Positions 1 to 5,670 of a stretch of 6,948 nucleotides of DNA are shown here, piece after piece. Where the stretch lies: NCBI GenBank assembly GCA_022511505.1, contig JAFLTK010000157.1, positions 1 to 6,948 of the forward strand, read 5' to 3'. The notes beneath the pieces are model-generated. The model ran no database searches. It was given only the letters and a program-made list of their open reading frames with translations, and was not told where the DNA came from. The translations under genes were made by a program, and so were the position numbers. The DNA comes from Muribaculaceae bacterium (lineage in GTDB: Bacteria > Bacteroidota > Bacteroidia > Bacteroidales > Muribaculaceae). The first letter of the stretch is position 1; each line of letters begins with the position of its first letter.

Positions 1-822
1 GTCAAGATGCTCGTGAAGGGCCATGACGATAGCGGCGATTTCCTCGCCCGAGTCATGGTCGGGACGCTCGCTGCGCGGTGTCTGCTTCTTCTCGATGCCA
101 TGGGCTTTCATCTTATTGCTCTTTGACACCTTTTCGCCAATCTTGTTGATGATGTAGAAGCAGGTGCTGAGCAGAATCAGCGCCAGAAAGACGATACACA
201 TTGCCATGATGGCCATGCCGCCGCCTCTCTCGTCCTGCTCGCGGAACATGTTGACTTTCTGGTTCTCGCTGCGGATGATGTTGTTGCTCGACGGGGTGAT
301 GTAGTGGGAGGCGCTACCGTCGCGCACTTCCCACGCGTCGGGGCCTTCGCCCTCGCCGTCAACTCGGCGAGCATAGGAGGTGCCGGGAGCAAGCGATGCC
401 GGGATGGTAACCTCGTCGATGAGGGTTTTGCCGTCGGCGTCAAAGATGGCGATATAGTTGTCCTGGCCCGGGACGAGAGTGAAGTTGGTGTGGAACGTAC
501 CATCACTCGGGCGACCGTCGGCCCAGAAGATAACGTGCTGACGGCGAGGAATATCGGTGTTAACGTCGCCCAGCGGAACGGGATACATGGTCGGGTTGGC
601 GGGGTCGGTCGTCAGATAGACGCTCGAAATCTCCAGAGGGGCAAAGGTCGAGTTAAACAGCTCAATCCAAGCGCTGTGACGGCCGTAGTCGTCAACAAAG
701 TTGGAGTCGTTTTGAACCATCACCTCGTTAATCTTCAATCCCCGGCGACCTTGGGCGTTGGCCGTCACGGCCATCGAGCCGACGATGGCAACGAGCAACA
801 GCGCTATTAGTTGTCTTTTCAT
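1..822 (-). CDS. OadG-family (gamma) subunit of Na+-pumping decarboxylase with N-terminal lamin-tail domain; 3' end beyond window
   Basis: The first 274 codons are present; the stop lies beyond the left edge. The start at 822 gives a good signal peptide (MKRQLIALLLVAIVGSMAVT, likely cleaved after ANA at about residue 23). Residues 28-181 read as a lamin-tail (LTD) fold: LKINEVMVQND, then SAWIELFNS, HTNFTLVPGQDNYIAIFDADG and SYARRVDG. One transmembrane helix follows (about 203-227, MAIMAMCIVFLALILLSTCF), then a basic linker and the OadG-like tail EEIAAIVMALHEHL (about 260-273). The OadG subunit anchors and assembles the carboxyltransferase and the Na+-pumping beta subunit in oxaloacetate and methylmalonyl-CoA decarboxylases; the LTD part would lie outside the cytoplasmic membrane. 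The gene starts 43 bp after mmdA on the same strand, which supports a methylmalonyl-CoA decarboxylase complex. The LTD role is unknown. The family call is firm; the complex assignment rests on context. Confidence 0.88.
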   Translation of the reverse strand, partial: MKRQLIALLLVAIVGSMAVTANAQGRRGLKINEVMVQNDSNFVDDYGRHSAWIELFNSTFAPLEISSVYLTTDPANPTMYPVPLGDVNTDIPRRQHVIFWADGRPSDGTFHTNFTLVPGQDNYIAIFDADGKTLIDEVTIPASLAPGTSYARRVDGEGEGPDAWEVRDGSASHYITPSSNNIIRSENQKVNMFREQDERGGGMAIMAMCIVFLALILLSTCFYIINKIGEKVSKSNKMKAHGIEKKQTPRSERPDHDSGEEIAAIVMALHEHLD

Positions 823-865
823 TAGTTGAAAATAGTGGGTTGAAAAAATTGGGTGTCAGGGGATT

Positions 866-2419
866 TTAGAGAGGAATGTTGCCGTGTTTCTTGGCGGGAT
901 TGACAACCTTCTTGGTTGCAAGTTGCTGGAGGGCGCGGATGATGCGGAAGCGGGTGTTGCGCGGCTCGATAACATCATCGATATAGCCATAACGTGCGGC
1001 GTTATAGGGGTTGCAGAACAGTTTGTTGTATTCCTCTTCTTTTTCGCGGAGCACCTTGGCGGGATCTGAGCTCTCCTTTGCCTCGCGGGCATAGAGCACC
1101 TCGACGGCGCCGGCACCGCCCATAACGGCGATTTCGGCCGTAGGCCATGCGTAGTTCATATCGCCGCGCAACTGCTTGCAGGACATCACGATGTGGCTGC
1201 CGCCGTAGCTCTTGCGCAGGGTGACGGTAACTTTGGGAACGGTAGCTTCGCCAAATGCGTAGAGCAACTTGGCGCCGTGGAGGATAACGCCGTTGTACTC
1301 CTGGCCGGTACCGGGAAGGAAGCCGGGAACGTCGACAAGCGTTACCAAAGGAATGTTGAAGGCGTCACAGAAGCGAACGAAGCGAGCCGCCTTGCGCGAA
1401 GCGTTTGAGTCGAGCACGCCGGCAAGATACTTGGGCTGGTTGGCTACGATACCTACCGACTGGCCGTTGAAACGAGCAAAACCGATAATGATGTTCTTGG
1501 CATAATCGCGCTGGATTTCAAGGAACTCGCCATTGTCGATGATGGCGCCGATGACCTCATACATGTCGTAGGGACGGTTGGCCGAGTCGGGGATAATCTC
1601 GTTGAGCGAGTCCTCGAGACGGTCGATGGGGTCGTGGCACTCAACCAACGGGGGTTCCTCAAGGTTGTTCTGGGGAATGTAGCTGAACAACTTGCGGATG
1701 ATTGAGAGGGTCTCCTCGCCGTCGGCGGCAGCAAAGTGGGCAACACCGCTCTTGCAGGCGTGAACCTCGGCGCCGCCGAGCGCGTCCTGGCTGACGTCCT
1801 CGCCGGTAACGGTCTTGACAACCTTTGGTCCGGTCAGGAACATGTAGGAGATGCCTTTGGTCATGATGGTAAAGTCGGTCAACGCGGGCGAATAGACCGC
1901 GCCGCCGGCACACGGGCCGAGGATACCCGAAATCTGGGGCACCACGCCGCTGGCCATGATGTTGCGCTGGAATATCTCGGCATAGCCGGCGAGGGCGTTG
2001 ATTCCCTCCTGGATGCGCGCGCCGCCCGAGTCGTTCAGGCCGATAATCGGAGCGCCCATCTTCATGGCCATGTCCATTATCTTACAGATTTTCAGTGCCA
2101 TTGTCTCGCTCAGCGAGCCGCCAAAGACGGTGAAATCTTGAGCGAAAACATAGACAAGACGTCCTTCGATGGTGCCATAGCCGGTCACCACGCCGTCGCC
2201 AAGGTAACTTTTCTTCTCCTGGCCGAAGTTGTGACAGCGATGGCGCACAAACATGTCGATTTCCTCAAACGAGCCTTCGTCGAGGAGTTGGGCGATGCGT
2301 TCACGCGCTGTATACTTCCCTTTGTCGTGTTGTTTCTGGATGGCTTTCTCTCCGCCACCCAAGCGAGCCTCGTTGCGCAGGGCAATGAGTTCTTGAACTT
2401 TTGCGAGTTGATTACTCAT
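866..2419 (-). CDS. mmdA: Methylmalonyl-CoA decarboxylase alpha subunit / propionyl-CoA carboxylase-type carboxyltransferase
   Basis: A 517-residue acyl-CoA carboxyltransferase of full family length (usually about 510-520). It moves the carboxyl group between methylmalonyl-CoA and the biotin of a carrier subunit. The N-terminal crotonase-like half has DSGGARIQEG (130-139) and the glycine-rich oxyanion loop GPCAGGAVYSPALTDF (168-183), followed by TGPKVVKTVTGEDVS (196-210). The C-terminal half has VDVPGFLPGTGQEYNGVILHGAKLLYA (362-388), RKSYGGSHIVMSCKQLRGD (402-420) and AWPTAEIAVMGGAGAVEVL (424-442), all typical of the beta/alpha carboxyltransferase family. The same fold serves propionyl-CoA carboxylase. 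Neighbouring mce and oadG-like genes favour the Na+-pumping decarboxylase of the succinate-propionate route, although these enzymes cannot be told apart by this subunit alone. The start at 2419 fits the family N-terminus (QLAKVQELIALRNEARLGGG). No clear Shine-Dalgarno is visible. It lies 205 bp after mce. Confidence 0.95.
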   Translation of the reverse strand: MSNQLAKVQELIALRNEARLGGGEKAIQKQHDKGKYTARERIAQLLDEGSFEEIDMFVRHRCHNFGQEKKSYLGDGVVTGYGTIEGRLVYVFAQDFTVFGGSLSETMALKICKIMDMAMKMGAPIIGLNDSGGARIQEGINALAGYAEIFQRNIMASGVVPQISGILGPCAGGAVYSPALTDFTIMTKGISYMFLTGPKVVKTVTGEDVSQDALGGAEVHACKSGVAHFAAADGEETLSIIRKLFSYIPQNNLEEPPLVECHDPIDRLEDSLNEIIPDSANRPYDMYEVIGAIIDNGEFLEIQRDYAKNIIIGFARFNGQSVGIVANQPKYLAGVLDSNASRKAARFVRFCDAFNIPLVTLVDVPGFLPGTGQEYNGVILHGAKLLYAFGEATVPKVTVTLRKSYGGSHIVMSCKQLRGDMNYAWPTAEIAVMGGAGAVEVLYAREAKESSDPAKVLREKEEEYNKLFCNPYNAARYGYIDDVIEPRNTRFRIIRALQQLATKKVVNPAKKHGNIPL

Positions 2420-2512
2420 TTGCTTATTATTGGGGTGATAATTAGTGGCTTAGGGGATTTAGTAGGGGAGGAGAGAGGAGAGGGGAATTCAACTTTCGCT
2501 TCGCTTCAGTTG

Positions 2513-2580
2513 AAGTTTATAGTTTAAGGTTTAAAGTTTATAGTTTAATGAGAATCGGACTTTAAACTCTAAACTTTAAA
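2513..2580. repeat. AT-rich direct and inverted repeats between mce and mmdA
   Basis: A perfect 15-bp direct repeat, aagtttatagtttaa, occurs at 2513-2527 and 2534-2548 (period 21). The stretch 2530-2548 (tttaaagtttatagtttaa) is the reverse complement of 2562-2580 at 18 of 19 positions, with a 13-nt loop. In the mce-mmdA message this would be a long AU-rich hairpin. A smaller inverted repeat, ttcaac/gttgaa, lies at 2488-2493 and 2509-2514. The stem is not GC-rich and has no U-run after it, so it is not a classical terminator. It may tune mRNA stability or be a dispersed intergenic repeat. Confidence 0.75.
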
Positions 2581-2592
2581 CTTTAAGTCGAG

Positions 2593-2626
2593 CTTGCGAG
2601 ACTTAAATTCTTGCGAGACTTAAATT
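2593..2626. repeat. Perfect 17-bp tandem duplication overlapping the mce stop codon
   Basis: The 17-bp unit cttgcgagacttaaatt occurs twice head to tail, at 2593-2609 and 2610-2626. The last two bases of the second copy lie in the mce stop codon (TTA on the plus strand, 2625-2627). The first copy also forms an 8-bp inverted repeat with the sequence before it: tttaagtc at 2582-2589 and gacttaaa at 2600-2607. It looks like a recent tandem duplication of sequence at the 3' end of mce. Confidence 0.8.
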
Positions 2627-3044
2627 ACTTGTTGGGGTCCTCGCAGAGTTCAATCAGGGTGCCAACGGTCGATTTGGGGTGCAGGAAGGCGATGTTGAGG
2701 CCTTCGGCGCCGCGACGGGGTGCCTTGTCAATAAGTTTGCAGCCCTTTTCTTCTACCTCGGCAAGAGCGTTGGCTACGCCATCCTCTACGGCAAACGCGA
2801 TGTGCTGGATGCCTCCACGGCCGCCATTTTTCTCGATGAACTTGCTGATGGCGCTCTCGGGAGATGTGCCCTCGAGAAGCTCGATTTTAGTGTCGCCTAC
2901 CTTGAAAAAGGCGGTTCTGACTTTCTGGTCTTCAACTTCCTCGATTGCAAAACACTTGAAACCAAGAATGTTCTCATAGAAGGGGATAGCGTCTTCCAGC
3001 GAGGGCACTGCGATGCCTACATGCTCAATGTGACTGATTTTCAT
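2625..3044 (-). CDS. mce: Methylmalonyl-CoA epimerase
   Basis: A 139-residue VOC (glyoxalase-like) protein that interconverts (R)- and (S)-methylmalonyl-CoA in the cytoplasm. It opens with KISHIEHVGIAVPSLEDAIPFYENILGF, the classic start of this family. Two beta-alpha-beta-beta-beta modules cover about residues 3-60 and 76-135. Metal ligands inferred from family alignment are His8, Glu55 (KIELLEG), His81 (IQHIAFAVED) and Glu132 (TLIELCEDPNK); the motif RRGAEGLNIAFLHPKSTVGTLIEL is also typical of epimerases. Length matches the family (about 130-145). It is first in a minus-strand group with mmdA and the oadG-like gene, and supplies the (S)-isomer for decarboxylation to propionyl-CoA. The upstream sequence is AT-rich with no Shine-Dalgarno. 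A 70-nt leader is expected if the -7 box at 3122-3129 is used. Confidence 0.96.
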   Translation of the reverse strand: MKISHIEHVGIAVPSLEDAIPFYENILGFKCFAIEEVEDQKVRTAFFKVGDTKIELLEGTSPESAISKFIEKNGGRGGIQHIAFAVEDGVANALAEVEEKGCKLIDKAPRRGAEGLNIAFLHPKSTVGTLIELCEDPNK

Positions 3045-3121
3045 GATTTTATATTGTTTATGGTATTTAATTTCTTATAGGTATTGCCGGCACCCCGCGA
3101 GGCACCGACGCTTACTGGCCA

Positions 3122-3129
3122 CAAAGATA
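3122..3129 (-). promoter_or_regulatory. Putative -7 box of the mce-mmdA-oadG operon promoter
   Basis: Read on the minus strand, this is TATCTTTG, an exact match to the Bacteroidetes -7 consensus TAnnTTTG. Transcription would begin near 3116, about 70 nt before the mce start. No good TTTG -33 box sits 19-21 bp upstream; only a T-run (minus strand of 3142-3150) and a TTG at 3156-3158 are present. The box is therefore plausible but incomplete. Confidence 0.45.
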
Positions 3130-3149
3130 ATAATTTTTTTTGAAAAAAA

Positions 3150-3181
3150 TTTGGTCAATAAAAATTGTTGCATTACTTTTG
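3150..3181 (+). promoter_or_regulatory. Plus-strand Bacteroidetes-type promoter of the ABC/GntR operon
   Basis: A TTTG -33 box (3150-3153), a 20-bp spacer and TACTTTTG (3174-3181) match the Bacteroidetes sigma-ABfr consensus TTTG / TAnnTTTG with ideal spacing. The start of transcription would fall near 3187-3190, inside the palindrome at 3184-3197. The first gene on this strand begins at 3574, so the leader would be about 385 nt. The mce promoter points the other way, about 20 bp to the left. Confidence 0.75.
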
Positions 3182-3183
3182 CG

Positions 3184-3197
3184 GTGTATTAATACAC
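3184..3197. promoter_or_regulatory. Likely GntR (YtrA-type) operator palindrome
   Basis: GTGTATTAATACAC is a perfect 14-bp palindrome starting three bases after the -7 box and covering the predicted transcription start. Its right half, TAATACAC, is repeated at once at 3198-3205. Operators with GTGTA and TACAC half-sites are known for YtrA-type GntR repressors, and such a regulator is encoded as the third gene of this transcription unit. A bound dimer would block the start site, so negative autoregulation is the simplest reading. This is inference from position and symmetry; binding is untested. Confidence 0.65.
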
Positions 3198-3266
3198 TAA
3201 TACACCAACACACTCAAACACCATCAACATCAATACCACCATCTTTATGCTCACCATTACCAAAAT

Positions 3267-3494
3267 ATCGCGGAGCGATGTGAATTTCAATAACCCCGTA
3301 CAAGCGCGAAGCGCGCAGTGCGGGGTAGTAACGGGGAAAGTAGATTGTCCTGGAGGGACAATCTCTCCCATTGATAGTAATGTCACCGCGTGAAATCTCG
3401 TCCCTCCGGGACGATTCTCAGAGGGATTGCCTACCCCGCACAGCTCGCTTCGCTCGCATGTACGGGGTTAATGAAAGAGAAGCCGCTCCGCGGC
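3267..3494. repeat. Composite inverted hairpin element (BIME/REP-like)
   Basis: Two oppositely oriented copies of a three-hairpin unit face each other. Hairpin 1: ATCGC-GGA-GCGAT (3267-3279) on the left and GCCGC-TCC-GCGGC (3482-3494) on the right. Hairpin 2: arms CCCCGTAC (3294-3301) and GTGCGGGG (3318-3325) enclosing GCGCG-AAG-CGCGC on the left, with its inverted counterpart at 3431-3470. Hairpin 3: AGATTGTCC-TGGAG-GGACAATCT (3342-3364) and TCGTCCC-TCC-GGGACGA (3398-3414). The segment 3291-3302 is a perfect reverse complement of 3459-3470 (12 bp), and 3318-3328 of 3431-3441 (11 bp). The spacers between hairpins 1 and 2 are exactly 11 nt on both sides. This resembles paired REP units mobilised by RAYT transposases; no transposase is in the window. 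Confidence 0.75.
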
Positions 3495-3515
3495 ACGCTT
3501 GGGAAACCACTTCTC

Positions 3516-3569
3516 CAACAACATCAACACCAACAACATCAACAACATCAACAACATCAACAACACCAT
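3516..3569 (+). repeat. 9-bp CAACATCAA tandem repeat in the leader
   Basis: Six consecutive 9-nt units vary around CAACATCAA; the units at 3534, 3543 and 3552 are identical. The array ends four bases before the ATG at 3574. The tract lacks G entirely, so as RNA it would be unstructured and may keep the ribosome entry site open in a leader that is otherwise full of hairpins. If the frame from the ATG at 3499 were used, it would encode an Asn/Ile-rich run, which does not look like part of an ABC ATPase. Confidence 0.8.
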
Positions 3570-3573
3570 AATT

Positions 3574-4431
3574 ATGATTGACATTAAAAACATCACATTC
3601 AGCTACAGCCGCCGCGGCGAGGCCGTTCTCGACGACTTCTCGCTCAGCGTTGGCAATGGAGGCGTCTACGGTCTCCTCGGTCCCAACGGCGTCGGAAAGT
3701 CTACGTTGCTCTATCTTGTCGCCGGACTCTTGACTCCACGCCGGGGGGAGTGCCTGATTGATGGCGTCAACTCGCGCCGCCGTCTGCCCCAAACCCTCAG
3801 TTCGTTTTTCATTGTCCCCGAGGAGTTTGAGTTCCCGTCGATTACCCTCGACCGCTATGTCAAACTCCACTCGCCCTTCTATCCCAATTTTGACATCGAA
3901 GACATGAACCGCAGCCTCGAGCTGTTTGGTCTCCAGCGCGAAATCAACATTGGCCAACTCTCTATGGGTCAGCGCAAAAAGGTCATGATGGCATTTGCTC
4001 TGGCGTGCAAAACGCCCATTGTGTTGATGGACGAGCCCACCAACGGCCTTGACATTCCCGGCAAGGCGATGTTCCGTCGCCTCGTTGCCGAGAAAGCAAC
4101 CCCCGAGCGCGTGTTTATCATCTCCACCCACCAGGTGCGCGATATTGACTCGCTGCTCGACCACATTATTATAATGAACCACCGGCGCGTGCTCCTCAAC
4201 GAGTCGACCGAGGCTATCCAGCAGCGTCTCCGCTTTGAAAAGACCACCGATCCCGCCGTCGTTGCCGGCGCCCTCCACGCGCTGCCGTCAATCGAAGGCA
4301 CCTCGGTCGTCCTCCCCAACGACGACGGCGACGAGACACGCCTCAACCTCGAGTTGCTATTTGACTTCGCCTTTGCCGCCCCCGAGACTATTTCCAGCAT
4401 TTTCAACCAACCTTCATCACCCGTCAAGTAA
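3574..4431 (+). CDS. ABC transporter ATP-binding protein
   Basis: A 285-residue ABC ATPase. It shows Walker A GPNGVGKST (36-44), signature LSMGQ (129-133), Walker B IVLMDEP (149-155), D-loop GLD (158-160) and H-loop STHQ (His186). The usual Q-loop glutamine is replaced: the region reads FFIVPEEFEFP (79-88 and on), with Glu83 where Gln is expected. About 65 residues after the H-loop region form a C-terminal extension of unknown role. The start at 3574 (MIDIKNITFSY) is chosen because it gives the normal ABC N-terminus. The in-frame ATG at 3499 would add 25 residues encoded by the CAACATCAA repeat. No Shine-Dalgarno is visible. It powers the permease encoded next (stop and start overlap as TAATG). 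The GntR gene two positions on suggests a YtrB-like exporter or sensor-type transporter; the substrate is unknown. Confidence 0.93.
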   Translation: MIDIKNITFSYSRRGEAVLDDFSLSVGNGGVYGLLGPNGVGKSTLLYLVAGLLTPRRGECLIDGVNSRRRLPQTLSSFFIVPEEFEFPSITLDRYVKLHSPFYPNFDIEDMNRSLELFGLQREINIGQLSMGQRKKVMMAFALACKTPIVLMDEPTNGLDIPGKAMFRRLVAEKATPERVFIISTHQVRDIDSLLDHIIIMNHRRVLLNESTEAIQQRLRFEKTTDPAVVAGALHALPSIEGTSVVLPNDDGDETRLNLELLFDFAFAAPETISSIFNQPSSPVK

Positions 4432-5264
4432 TGAAACCTGTAGGACAAACATTTGATTATGACCGTTTTAAGCTTTATCTCAAGTCTTATGTTGGCGAGC
4501 ATCGCCGCCATCTCCTTCTCCTGACCCTCCTCGTCGCCTTCCTGCCTACTTTCCTTTTGTGCGTCTTCACGTGGCTCTTTCAAGACGAGTATCAGTTTAA
4601 TAATCAATATTGGAGCTCAAATCATGACCCTATGGCAAGCTCTCTCATTCCGATTGTTGCAGTGCTCTGTATTGTAATGTCGGCCTTTGCCGGCTCGCGC
4701 ATGTTCTCGGTGCTTGCTACCAAACATTCGCGCGAGGGTTTCTTGACCATCCCGGCCTCGTCGCTTGAAAAGTTTACAGCGCTGTTTGCCATCTACTGTG
4801 TTGGGTATATCTTGCTGATGAGCGTGTCGATTATGGTCGCCGACTTCATTCGCCTTGGCCTGTTCTCCTACCTCGGTCCCGATGTCGATTTTATACTTGC
4901 TCCGTGGAAGCTTAAAGAGTTGATGTCCGAAGAATTTTGGCTCAAGTTTGTAATATTGTGGCTTGGATACTTCTGTTGCATCCTGTCGACCTACGCCGTC
5001 GGCAGCGCTCTCTGGCCCCGCCACGGTTTTATCATGACATTTGTCGCCACGTCGGCCCTTCAGATTGTTTGGGGCATCCTATTCTTGGGTGCCATCTTGC
5101 CTTTGAACTTGTTTGGAGGCAGCTATGAGCCGCGTTTCGACTTTGAGGTCAACGAGAATATAATTATAGGTCTTGGAATTGCGTTGGAAATGATCTACAC
5201 TGCCGGTTGCTTTGTGTTCTGCTATTTCAGGATGAAGCAGTGGGAAATCATAAGTCGCTGGTAA
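4431..5264 (+). CDS. ABC transporter permease, six-TM membrane protein
   Basis: A 277-residue integral membrane protein, presumed partner of the preceding ATPase. Hydrophobic segments lie at about residues 27-50, 69-87, 115-138, 171-193, 198-222 and 243-265, giving six predicted helices in the arrangement of ABC-2-like permeases. The motif FLTIPASSLEKF (104-115) between helices 2 and 3 is a pattern familiar from permeases of this type in Bacteroidetes. The loop around residues 51-68 (QDEYQFNNQYWSSNHDP) is polar and likely external. The N-terminus (FDYDRFKLYLKSYVGEHRR) is cytoplasmic and basic. The ATG overlaps the ATPase stop by one base, so translation is coupled. No substrate can be named. 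Confidence 0.87.
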   Translation: MKPVGQTFDYDRFKLYLKSYVGEHRRHLLLLTLLVAFLPTFLLCVFTWLFQDEYQFNNQYWSSNHDPMASSLIPIVAVLCIVMSAFAGSRMFSVLATKHSREGFLTIPASSLEKFTALFAIYCVGYILLMSVSIMVADFIRLGLFSYLGPDVDFILAPWKLKELMSEEFWLKFVILWLGYFCCILSTYAVGSALWPRHGFIMTFVATSALQIVWGILFLGAILPLNLFGGSYEPRFDFEVNENIIIGLGIALEMIYTAGCFVFCYFRMKQWEIISRW

Positions 5265-5270
5265 ACAGAA

Positions 5271-5276
5271 AGGAGG
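5271..5276 (+). promoter_or_regulatory. Strong Shine-Dalgarno of the gntR gene
   Basis: AGGAGG sits seven bases before the ATG at 5284. Such a perfect ribosome binding site is uncommon in Bacteroidetes, and none of the other genes in this window has one. It fixes the gntR start and suggests the regulator is translated independently of the permease, 19 bp upstream. Confidence 0.8.
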
Positions 5277-5283
5277 AATATCA

Positions 5284-5670
5284 ATGTATAATCAATCATC
5301 AAGAGCAATCTATCTGCAGATCGTCGATCGCATCTTTGACATGATCCTCGCCGGCGAGTATGCCGAGGGTGGCCGGGTGCCGTCGGTGCGCGAGATAGCC
5401 GCCACTCTCGAGGTCAACGCCAATACAGCCATGCGCGCCTACGACACGTTGACAACCCTCGGCGTCATCCATACCGAGCGTGGCAAAGGCTTCTTCGTCT
5501 CCCCCGGAGCACGCGACAAGGTCATTTCCGCCCGTCGCGACGAACTCAACCGCCAGGTGTTGCCGTCGATCTTCCGCCAACTCTCGCTTCTCAGCGTAAC
5601 CCCGGCCGACCTCGCCGACGCCTTCTCCACTTTTCTCAATAATACCAACGACACCAATATAACCCAATGA
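5284..5670 (+). CDS. GntR-family transcriptional regulator, YtrA subfamily
   Basis: A 128-residue regulator. The winged helix-turn-helix covers about residues 8-73: AIYLQIVDRIFDMILAGEYAEGGRVPSVREIAATLEVNANTAM in pieces, then RAYDTLTTLGVIHTERGKGFFV. R31-VPSVREIA is the hallmark GntR helix. The effector part is only about 50 residues (VISARRDELNRQVLPSIFRQLSLLSVTPADLADAF), which is typical of the YtrA subfamily and too small for the FadR, HutC or MocR domains. Members usually sit beside ABC transporter genes and repress their own operon. Here the gene follows an ATPase and permease, and a perfect palindrome lies at the operon promoter (3184-3197). Its stop overlaps the next start (ATGA). The effector is not evident. 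Confidence 0.93.
   Translation: MYNQSSRAIYLQIVDRIFDMILAGEYAEGGRVPSVREIAATLEVNANTAMRAYDTLTTLGVIHTERGKGFFVSPGARDKVISARRDELNRQVLPSIFRQLSLLSVTPADLADAFSTFLNNTNDTNITQ

Larger units (their letters stand above)
3188..3573 (+). other. Long 5' leader of the ABC/GntR operon
   Basis: This gene-free stretch separates the plus-strand promoter from the ABC ATPase start. It has three parts. The first is an A/C-rich, apparently unstructured run (about 3194-3265). The second is a dense block of hairpins with inverted symmetry (3267-3494). The third is a 9-bp CAACATCAA repeat just before the start codon (3516-3569). The small open frames here (for example 3247-3393 plus) run through the hairpins and have no recognisable product. 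No riboswitch family is recognised. Confidence 0.6.

Noticed and set aside
1736..2527. 263-codon open frame on the plus strand opposite mmdA
   Set aside because: mmdA has family motifs over its full length; the plus-strand frame shows no known motif and runs into the AT-rich repeats.
2530..2580. Rho-independent terminator between mce and mmdA
   Set aside because: The stem is almost purely A/T and lacks a following T-run; the genes most likely remain in one operon.
3247..3393. 48-codon plus-strand frame in the leader starting MLTITKISRSDVNF
   Set aside because: It runs through the left half of the hairpin element, has no ribosome binding site and no recognisable product; its coding look comes from the repeat sequence.
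3516..3569. CRISPR-like array
   Set aside because: The units are 9 bp with no spacers; it is a simple tandem repeat.
3418..4278. 286-codon open frame on the minus strand opposite the ABC ATPase
   Set aside because: The opposite strand encodes an ATPase with all ABC motifs; the antisense frame is a by-product of its GC-skewed third positions.
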